A DNA stretch of 6,679 nucleotides from Solobacterium sp. (GTDB taxonomy: Bacteria > Bacillota_I > Bacilli_A > Erysipelotrichales > Erysipelotrichaceae): contig JAFWCP010000414.1 of assembly GCA_017536845.1 (NCBI GenBank), forward strand, positions 1 through 6,679, read 5' to 3'. Below the pieces are notes generated by a model. That model was not told the origin of the DNA and made no database searches. It saw only the letters and a list, made by a program, of their open reading frames with translations. The position numbers were made by a program, and so were the translations under genes. Positions 1 through 5,343 of the stretch are shown here, piece by piece. How positions within the stretch are numbered: position 1 is the first letter of the stretch; the number at the start of each line of letters is the position of its first letter.

Positions 1-511
<511 letters not shown>

Positions 512-623
512 AATTTGCTTTGCCCCTTTCTATATAGCTGAAAGAATTATGAAGCCAGCGACCGTTATATATATCGAAAAGGTCCTGACTTACTGGCACG
601 GTCTTTCACCGTTACAGCCTTTG
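512..623 (-). other. Intergenic gap between the membrane-anchored protein gene and the ABC ATPase gene
   Basis: This 112-bp gap starts directly after a stop codon and ends at the ATPase start. Five bases after the stop there is a small hairpin: ACGGT and ACCGT arms (598-602 and 608-612) around a 5-base loop, extendable by GGC/GCC (595-597 and 617-619) if four bases bulge out. No T-run follows on the minus strand, so I do not call an intrinsic terminator. AT-rich stretches such as TATATATA (566-575 region) and TATATAG exist, but none is paired with a convincing -35 box. The ATPase may therefore be read through from the upstream operon or have its own weak promoter. Confidence 0.4.
523..529 (-). 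promoter_or_regulatory. Ribosome binding site of the ABC ATPase gene
   Basis: AAAGGGG on the minus strand lies 11 bases before the ATG at 511-509 and supports that start codon. Confidence 0.6.
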
Positions 624-1367
624 TTAATTGCCGGTCGGGTCAGCCTGGAGATAGCCAAGGAAGGCCATGCTGTTGGCGGGGCGCTTCGTGTTGGCGATGA
701 TCCCCGCATAGAGGCTGCCGTCAATGCCGGCGTTCCGGAACATCGGGAAGGAAGTGACGTCAACAGCGTTGACGACCTCTTCGGTCTCGGCGTGGTAGGT
801 TTCATCTTCGCCCAGGGAGTAGGCAATGGAGTTGTCTGACAGGATGACCGTATTCTCACAGAGATACGGCTCAAACGAGGCATACAGCTGCGGGTCGGCT
901 TCTTCGATCTCCGTGAGGTCTTTCAGGAAGCCGCTGGCGCTGATCTGCATCAGTGCTTCATCGTTCATCAGGATGACATCCATTTTCCGGGCGCTGATGG
1001 CGCCCAGCACCTTGATCTTGCAGGTGTAGGCGTATTCGTGATTCTCAATCGAGGCATCATCCGAAAGGTACAGGTCACGGTAGACATCGACTTCCTGCTT
1101 CTTCGGATCAAGCTCTCTATAACTAATATACCCGTCTGTAAGCTGAGAATCAAGATCTTCTCCGACGGAAATGTTGGCATATGCCGTATACAGCACGACG
1201 GTTTTCCGCGTGATCTCGCGATAGGCGGTTGAGGCCAGCACGATGAAGGCGACCACAGCCGTGAAAATCGGCAGCTTGTAGTAGGCGAAGATGTAATCAA
1301 TCTTTTCGGAAGTGCTCATGTTCCGGAAAGCCTTACGGTTTTCTTCGCGGCGTTTCCTGGTCGTCAT
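624..1367 (-). CDS. Membrane-anchored extracytoplasmic protein of unknown function, third gene of the LacI/DUF624 operon
   Basis: I do not recognise a named family for this 247-residue protein. The first 31 residues are cytoplasmic and rich in Arg/Lys, and residues 32-49 form a single hydrophobic membrane segment (LPIFTAVVAFIVLAS). The remaining 200 or so residues are acidic and probably outside the cell. Residues 127-153 (ARKMDVILMNDEALMQISASGFLKDLTE in part) read like the 'DV...l...G.l.dL' stretch seen in solute-binding proteins, so the outer domain could have a degenerate binding-protein fold; this is a guess by eye. The start ATG (1367-1365) overlaps the stop of the DUF624 gene in an ATGA, indicating translational coupling, with CGGAG at about 1383-1379 as a modest ribosome binding site. 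The stop is TAA at 626-624. Genes of this sort beside DUF624 suggest a partner membrane protein, which is inference. Confidence 0.85.
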   Translation of the reverse strand: MTTRKRREENRKAFRNMSTSEKIDYIFAYYKLPIFTAVVAFIVLASTAYREITRKTVVLYTAYANISVGEDLDSQLTDGYISYRELDPKKQEVDVYRDLYLSDDASIENHEYAYTCKIKVLGAISARKMDVILMNDEALMQISASGFLKDLTEIEEADPQLYASFEPYLCENTVILSDNSIAYSLGEDETYHAETEEVVNAVDVTSFPMFRNAGIDGSLYAGIIANTKRPANSMAFLGYLQADPTGN

Positions 1368-2017
1368 TCGCCGAGAGCTCCGTTGACCTTGTCACCCTCG
1401 CCCGAGCACAGGCGGATGATGTTGACAAGCAGGTTGGAAGAAAGCAGCGCGACCAGCCCTTCGCCGAAGATCAGGATCGGCGTAAACAGGGCAACGGCCA
1501 CATAGAACATCGCAAAGTGGATTGCCGCCACAAGGATGGTGGCAAACAGGTAGCGGATGCCGATCAGGAACGAGTTCTTGACCATGTTGAAGTCCGTGTT
1601 GATGACCGAAGCCGTCAGCGGGAAGACATACAGCAGGATGATGGTATAGACCACCCCCGCGCAGATCAGCAGCGCCAGGTTCAGCGTCCAGAGCACGGCC
1701 GGGATGCCGCCGGTGTGGCTCTGCATGTGTGAGACAATATAACCGTCCAGGCCCAGTATGACCCCGACGCCCAGCATCAGCAGCCAGAGCCTTGTTGCCT
1801 GCGGAAAGTTTTCCTTAAAGGCCTTGAAGAACCTGCTGGTGACCTGGCTGTCGTTGTCATCGGCAACTTTCAGCATGACGCTGTACAGGGCGGTGGTGGA
1901 AGCGCCGATCGTGATGATCGGCAGCGAACAGATAAACCATAGCAGGTTCAGCCAACAACTGATGCTCAGACGAAGAAGAACCTGGCTGAACCTGCTTTCA
2001 TAGGAGAAAAGATTCAT
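1364..2017 (-). CDS. DUF624 (YesL-like) integral membrane protein
   Basis: This 217-residue protein has about five hydrophobic segments: roughly residues 19-40, 76-95, 107-137, 150-172 and 174-195. The N-terminal stretch NLLWFICSLPIITIGASTTA (24-43) is the hallmark of DUF624, known from Bacillus subtilis YesL, whose gene sits with oligosaccharide transport genes. The biochemical role of the family is unknown; it is usually found beside LplB/YtcP-type importers and their regulators, as here. The start at 2017 follows a GGGGGAGA ribosome binding site (about 2032-2025) that overlaps the end of the LacI gene by context, the gap between the two genes being 16 bases. The stop overlaps the next gene's ATG. 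Length and topology are normal for the family and nothing appears broken. Confidence 0.92.
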   Translation of the reverse strand: MNLFSYESRFSQVLLRLSISCWLNLLWFICSLPIITIGASTTALYSVMLKVADDNDSQVTSRFFKAFKENFPQATRLWLLMLGVGVILGLDGYIVSHMQSHTGGIPAVLWTLNLALLICAGVVYTIILLYVFPLTASVINTDFNMVKNSFLIGIRYLFATILVAAIHFAMFYVAVALFTPILIFGEGLVALLSSNLLVNIIRLCSGEGDKVNGALGE

Positions 2018-2033
2018 TAATTTGTCTCCCCCA

Positions 2034-3080
2034 TCAGAATTCCGTGGAGTCCCTCAGAACCAGGTCACAGGCAACGTGAGCGGTTCTGACGTCCATGGAG
2101 GGTTCTTTGATGCGTGTTACGAGCAGGCTGACGGCGGAATAGGCCATCGCCTGGGTGTGAATATGCACGGTGGACAGGGACGGGTAGAAGATGCGGGATT
2201 CGTGGGTATCATCGAATCCCAGGAAGCGGCATTTTTTCAGCAGCTTCCGGTCCTTCTGGGCCAGGATCTGCATCGCGTCAATGGCGAAGAAGTCATTGGC
2301 GCAGATGAACAGCTCCGGCAGATCTTCCATCGGCTCAATAATATCCGCCAGGTCAAGGACATCCTTGCCCCGGTAGCGGATGATGTACTTCTCATCCACC
2401 GGCAGATTTTCCATCATCATGGCATTCCGGAACGCGCAGTAGCGTTCGAAGAATGACTGGCAGTGTGTATATTCACCGATAAAGCCGATTTTCGTCAGCC
2501 CGCGGGCGGCGGCTTCATGGATGAAATACATGATTTCGCTGGTATTGTCCATCAGCAGGATGTCCGCCTGCAGATACTTCCTTCCTGCCCGGCAGGGGGC
2601 ATCGACAAACAGGACGGGGACTTCGGTTTCACAGAGCATGTCCGCGTAATCGTTGTCGAAGACTTCCACACATACGATCGCCTTGATCCGGGTGATATCG
2701 AACAGGGCGGGCAGCTTCTTTTTCTGCAGTTCGTCAAGCGTGATGCGGTAGATCCCCATTGTATAGCCCAGCTGGGCGATTTCCCGGTGAAACTTATCAA
2801 GGAAGAGCGAGGCAAAGTGGTTGCCGCGCAGGATGGCAGGCGTCAGCAGGGCGATTTCGCCGGCTGCTTCAGAAGTGTTTTCCTTTTCCGCTTCCATGCT
2901 GCTGTTCATGAGGTCTGCCACATAGGAAAACTGCTTGTAGCCCATTTCGATGGCTTTCTGCAGGATTTTTTCCCGGGTTGCCTCAGCCAGGCCATCGGAA
3001 TTGTTGATGGCTTTGGAGACCGTATTGCGTGAAACCCCCAGAGCGTCGGCAATGTCCTGAATGGTGACTTTTTTATTCAT
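2034..3080 (-). CDS. LacI-family transcriptional regulator
   Basis: This is a 348-residue DNA-binding repressor or activator of the LacI/GalR family, expected to bind DNA as a dimer and respond to a sugar or related ligand. Residues 5-25 form the helix-turn-helix (VTIQDIADALGVSRNTVSKAI), followed by the TREKI...AIEMGY segment and a hinge region near 51-60. The sugar-binding type effector domain follows, with the usual landmarks FICANDFFAIDAM (258-270), GFDD (288-291) and STVHIHTQAM...LLVTRI (303-324). A longer frame opens at 3176, but its extra 32 residues look nothing like the family. ATG 3080 is preferred because it begins at the helix-turn-helix and is preceded by AAAGGAGG (3100-3093). It is first in the minus-strand operon and divergent from the importer genes, so it most likely controls both; the CG-centred palindromes at 3207-3260 are the obvious targets. 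The ligand cannot be read from the sequence. Confidence 0.96.
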   Translation of the reverse strand: MNKKVTIQDIADALGVSRNTVSKAINNSDGLAEATREKILQKAIEMGYKQFSYVADLMNSSMEAEKENTSEAAGEIALLTPAILRGNHFASLFLDKFHREIAQLGYTMGIYRITLDELQKKKLPALFDITRIKAIVCVEVFDNDYADMLCETEVPVLFVDAPCRAGRKYLQADILLMDNTSEIMYFIHEAAARGLTKIGFIGEYTHCQSFFERYCAFRNAMMMENLPVDEKYIIRYRGKDVLDLADIIEPMEDLPELFICANDFFAIDAMQILAQKDRKLLKKCRFLGFDDTHESRIFYPSLSTVHIHTQAMAYSAVSLLVTRIKEPSMDVRTAHVACDLVLRDSTEF

Positions 3081-3092
3081 GAATATCCGCAG

Positions 3093-3100
3093 CCTCCTTT
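3093..3100 (-). promoter_or_regulatory. Ribosome binding site of the LacI-family gene
   Basis: A full AAAGGAGG lies 12 bases before ATG 3080-3078. It decides the start in favour of the 348-residue protein over the longer frame from 3176. Confidence 0.75.
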
Positions 3101-3106
3101 GCGGAA

Positions 3107-3135
3107 ATGATATCATTGTTAAAAGCACTTGGCAA
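3107..3135 (-). promoter_or_regulatory. Candidate promoter of the LacI/DUF624 operon
   Basis: On the minus strand TTGCCA (3135-3130; 5 of 6 to TTGACA) is followed after 17 bases by TATCAT (3112-3107; 5 of 6 to TATAAT). Transcription would begin near 3100, leaving the ribosome binding site almost at the 5' end of the message, which is tight. The box match is good but the short leader lowers confidence. Confidence 0.5.
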
Positions 3136-3153
3136 CCGTTATCCACTGTAAAG

Positions 3154-3167
3154 TGTGCAAATGCACA
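3154..3167. repeat. Inverted repeat TGTGCA-AA-TGCACA, possible operator of a second regulator
   Basis: Two perfect 6-bp arms flank AA. The core GCAAATGC (3157-3164) recurs at 3313-3320 and 3348-3355. It lies about 20 bp upstream of the -35 box of the LacI-gene promoter. It does not resemble the CG-centred palindromes at 3207-3260, so a different protein would be expected to bind it. Confidence 0.45.
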
Positions 3168-3206
3168 AATCAGCAATATAAGAGACTTTTCTGGGCGGTT
3201 TCCGAA

Positions 3207-3218
3207 GGAAGCGCTTCC
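3207..3218. promoter_or_regulatory. LacI-type operator candidate 1 (or a CcpA cre-like site)
   Basis: GGAAGCGCTTCC is a perfect 12-bp palindrome with a central CG, the arrangement LacI/GalR proteins bind. It shares the pattern GAA-R-C|G-H-TTC with the two sites to its right, and its centre is exactly 21 bp from the next one. In the 16-base frame 3205-3220 it also resembles the CcpA cre consensus, with two departures (A for T at position 2 and C for W at position 13), so catabolite control is an alternative reading. Confidence 0.65.
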
Positions 3219-3227
3219 ATTGCGGAG

Positions 3228-3239
3228 TGAAACGATTCA
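3228..3239. promoter_or_regulatory. LacI-type operator candidate 2
   Basis: TGAAACGATTCA is a palindrome with one mismatched pair around a central CG. It is contained in a 14-base sequence (3227-3240) repeated exactly at 3248-3261. Its centre (3233/3234) is 21 bp from each of its neighbours. Confidence 0.7.
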
Positions 3240-3248
3240 AACGGCCGG

Positions 3249-3260
3249 TGAAACGATTCA
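3249..3260. promoter_or_regulatory. LacI-type operator candidate 3
   Basis: This is an exact copy of candidate 2 (TGAAACGATTCA) placed 21 bp downstream, that is, on the same face of the helix two turns away. It is the closest of the three to the importer genes. Confidence 0.7.
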
Positions 3261-3309
3261 ACAGGAGAAAATAACTCATATTTATGGATAAAATCGCATT
3301 ACAAAATAC

Positions 3310-3323
3310 TGTGCAAATGCTCA
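3310..3323. repeat. Second copy of the GCAAATGC element
   Basis: TGTGCAAATGCTCA differs from the inverted repeat at 3154-3167 at a single base (T for A at position 12). It lies just upstream of the TTGACA box at 3332. Confidence 0.4.
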
Positions 3324-3331
3324 ATAATCCG

Positions 3332-3361
3332 TTGACAGACAGGTGGCGCAAATGCTACCAT
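3332..3361 (+). promoter_or_regulatory. Candidate promoter of the importer operon
   Basis: A perfect TTGACA (3332-3337) is followed after 18 bases by TACCAT (3356-3361; 4 of 6 to TATAAT). A TG at 3353-3354, one base before the hexamer, makes an extended -10. A third GCAAATGC (3348-3355) lies inside the spacer and touches the -10, so a protein bound there would block the promoter. Transcription would start near 3368, giving a leader of about 77 bases. Confidence 0.5.
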
Positions 3362-3384
3362 TTGTTGGTCAGAAGAATGAAGCG

Positions 3385-3403
3385 GCAGGTCTGTCCAGAC
3401 CGC
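3385..3403 (+). other. Short GC-rich hairpin in the importer leader
   Basis: GGTCT (3388-3392) pairs with AGACC (3397-3401) across a GTCC loop, and two more pairs (3385-3386 with 3402-3403) can form if A3387 bulges out. GCGGCAGG is directly repeated on each side (3382-3389 and 3402-3409). No T-run follows, so it is not an intrinsic terminator; it may only stabilise the 5' end of the message. Confidence 0.35.
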
Positions 3404-3430
3404 GGCAGGACGGGGCTGTCGAGACATTCA

Positions 3431-3438
3431 AAAGGAGG
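3431..3438 (+). promoter_or_regulatory. Ribosome binding site of the LplB-like permease gene
   Basis: AAAGGAGG lies six bases before ATG 3445. It fixes the start there, rather than at the in-frame ATG 3343, whose 34 extra residues are not family-like. Confidence 0.85.
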
Positions 3439-3444
3439 ACTTCA

Positions 3445-4389
3445 ATGGGAAAAGCATCAGGAACAACCGTGAACGGTGCCTCAAAGAGTTCAGGGCTGCA
3501 TAATGCGCTGGTGTACTTCCGCCAGCACTGGCAGCTGTACCTGCTCTTTATCATGCCGGCATTCCTGCTTACCATCATCTTCAGGTACATTCCCATGGGC
3601 GGCATCTTGATCGCCTTTATGGAGTACAACCCGATCAGAGGCATTCTCGGAAGTGAATGGGTCGGAATGGAACACTTCGCACGTTTCCTTTCGTCACCTG
3701 ACTTCATGAGATACCTGATGAACACTCTGAAACTGAGTATTTTCGGGCTGTTATGGGGATTTCCTATTCCGATTCTGCTTGCCTTCCTGCTCAACCGTAT
3801 TCTGAGCACAAAGATAAAGCAGAAAATCCAGCTGGTTCTGTACATGCCGAACTTCATCTCGGTCATCGTCTTGTGCGGTATCGTCCGTATCCTGCTCTCG
3901 CCGACCGGAATGATCAATTCATTGTTCGGGACATCCACCAACTTCATGACCATGCCTTCCGCATTCCGTACGATCTACATCGCATCCGGTATCTGGCAGG
4001 GTGCAGGTTGGGCATCCATCATTTACACGGCGGCTCTTTCAAATGCCAGTAAGGAACTGAAGGAAGCCGCGATGATTGACGGCGCCAACATCGTCCAGCA
4101 GATCAAGGCGGTTGAATGGCCCGCAATTAAGGATACCGTGCTGATTCAGTTCATCATGTCCGTAGGTAATATCATGAGTGTCGGCTTCGAAAAGGCCTAT
4201 GCCCTGCAGACAGACATGAACATGTCAACATCGGAAATCATCTCTACATACGTGTATAAAAAAGGTATTCTTGACGGCGACTACGGTTTCTCTACCGCTG
4301 TCGGCCTGTTCAACACAGTCATTAACGTCATCCTTCTCGTATCCATGAACAAGATCGTTCAGAGTATGAATGAAGGCAAGGGCATCTGA
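3445..4389 (+). CDS. lplB: Sugar ABC transporter permease, LplB-like
   Basis: This 314-residue inner membrane protein is one half of the transmembrane channel of a binding-protein-dependent oligosaccharide importer. Membrane segments can be seen near residues 30-47, 93-117, 132-152, 174-197, 231-248 and 283-301. The cytoplasmic EAA loop that docks on the ATPase is at 203-228 (KELKEAAMIDGAN, then W-P at 225-226 where many members have L-P). The region YIPMGGILIAFMEYNP (48-63) is typical of LplB-type permeases for complex sugars. A strong ribosome binding site sets the start, and the gene ends 13 bases before the next ATG. It is first in the operon and its frame is intact, unlike the two genes after it. 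The gene symbol reflects family resemblance rather than a proven substrate, which cannot be inferred here. Confidence 0.93.
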   Translation: MGKASGTTVNGASKSSGLHNALVYFRQHWQLYLLFIMPAFLLTIIFRYIPMGGILIAFMEYNPIRGILGSEWVGMEHFARFLSSPDFMRYLMNTLKLSIFGLLWGFPIPILLAFLLNRILSTKIKQKIQLVLYMPNFISVIVLCGIVRILLSPTGMINSLFGTSTNFMTMPSAFRTIYIASGIWQGAGWASIIYTAALSNASKELKEAAMIDGANIVQQIKAVEWPAIKDTVLIQFIMSVGNIMSVGFEKAYALQTDMNMSTSEIISTYVYKKGILDGDYGFSTAVGLFNTVINVILLVSMNKIVQSMNEGKGI

Positions 4390-4402
4390 TGAAGTGAAGA
4401 GT

Positions 4403-5311
4403 ATGAATAAGTAGAAAAAGAAAAGTGAATTTTCCAAGTATCCGATTGAAGATAAGATCATCCTGACGATCGGCTACATCATCCTCGGCCTCTTCCTGAT
4501 CGCGATCATCATGCCGATGGTATACATCATCCTGGCATCGTTCATCGACCCGATCACCCTGCAGAACAAAGGTTTGACATTTGACTTCTCAAAGTGGACC
4601 TTAACCGCGTATGAGCGTGTCATGAGCAACTCACAGATCTGGGTTGGTTTCAAAAACGCATTGATTTATTCAATCCTGTTTACGATCATCTCGGTTGTTG
4701 TCACCCTGCTTGCCGCGTATCCGATGTCCCGTCCGGACTTCAAGGGTAAGGGTTTCTTCAACACATTGTTCGTTATCACCATGTTCTTCGGCGGTGGTCT
4801 GATCCCTACATACCTGCTGATCTCCAATCTCGGTATGCTGGACACGATCTGGGCCATCCTGATTCCGGGCGCCTTCAGCGTCTGGAACATGATCATTGCC
4901 CGTACGTACTATATGGGTATTCCCCGCGACCTGCAGGAAGCCGCTGAAATCGACGGCGCGAATGAAATGGTTTATTTCTTCAAGATCCTGCTGCCGGTCT
5001 GCACCCCGATCATCGCCACCATTTCCATGTGGCAGTTCGTCGGCATGTGGAACAGCTACTTCGATGCAATGATCTACCTCAACAGCGCTTCCAAGCAGCC
5101 GCTGCAGCTCGTCCTTCGTTCCATCCTGATTCAGAACCAGCCGGAAGCCGGCATGGTGTCTGACATGCAGAGTACCGCAGAACGTGCACGTCTTGCCGAA
5201 CTGCTGAAGTATGCAACCATCATCATCTCCAGCCTTCCGCTGATGATCATGTATCCGTTCTTCCAGAAATACTTTGACAACGGAATCATGGCCGGTGCGG
5301 TTAAGGGCTGA
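4403..5311 (+). CDS. ytcP: Sugar ABC transporter permease, YtcP-like, interrupted by TAG at codon 4
   Basis: This is the second channel subunit, partner of the LplB-like permease. The natural start is ATG 4403, 13 bases after the previous gene, giving M-N-K-stop-K-K-K-S and then a membrane segment at residues 19-39 (IILTIGYIILGLFLIAII in part). With the stop ignored the protein has 302 positions, the usual length for this family. The first in-frame ATG past the TAG is at 4511 (residue 37), which gives 266 residues and cuts away most of membrane segment 1; no in-frame GTG or TTG lies between. The rest is intact: FFGGGLIPTYLLI (92-104 from 4511) and an EAA loop with LQEAAEIDGAN (141-151) and L-P at 161-162. 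The ribosome binding site before 4403 is weak (GAAGTGAAGAG), so expression may depend on coupling to the upstream gene. The TAG may be a real nonsense mutation or a base-call error. Confidence 0.88.
4412..4414 (+). other. In-frame TAG near the start of the YtcP-like gene
   Basis: The codons run ATG AAT AAG TAG AAA AAG AAA. The surrounding residues form the lysine-rich cytoplasmic head typical before membrane segment 1, so the site was most likely AAG, CAG or GAG and differs from sense by one base. None of the five genes complete in the window ends in TAG (four use TGA, one TAA). Confidence 0.85.
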
Positions 5312-5328
5312 TCCAAAAAATAATTGAT

Positions 5329-5337
5329 AAAGGAGAG
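5329..5337 (+). promoter_or_regulatory. Ribosome binding site of the substrate-binding protein gene
   Basis: AAAGGAGAG lies six bases before ATG 5344 in the 32-base gap after the YtcP-like gene and supports that start. Confidence 0.75.
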
Positions 5338-5343
5338 ATTGAA

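Larger units (their letters stand above)
3081..3444. other. Divergent regulatory intergenic region
   Basis: These 364 bases separate the minus-strand regulator operon from the plus-strand importer operon and contain no credible gene; open frames here lack ribosome binding sites and family features. From left to right it holds: the LacI-gene ribosome binding site, a palindrome over its probable -10 box (3106-3117), its -35 box, a TGTGCA/TGCACA inverted repeat (3154-3167), three CG-centred operator candidates (3207-3260), a near-copy of the inverted repeat (3310-3323), a TTGACA promoter candidate (3332-3361) containing a third GCAAATGC, a leader hairpin (3385-3403) and the importer ribosome binding site (3431-3438). 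Confidence 0.8.

Noticed and set aside
595..619. Intrinsic terminator after the membrane-anchored protein gene
   Set aside because: The hairpin is short and needs a 4-base bulge to extend, and no T-run follows it on the minus strand.
2022..3032. Plus-strand open frames of 144 and 189 codons opposite the LacI gene
   Set aside because: They are antisense mirrors of a clear LacI-family coding sequence and have no ribosome binding site or domain signature.
3139..3147. DnaA box-like TTATCCACT
   Set aside because: It is a single 8-of-9 match without a cluster, an AT-rich unwinding element or dnaA/dnaN neighbours, so it is not evidence of an origin.
3284..3472. Small open frame in the divergent region (62 codons, plus strand)
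   Set aside because: It has no ribosome binding site at its start, crosses the true permease start in another frame and has no recognisable features.
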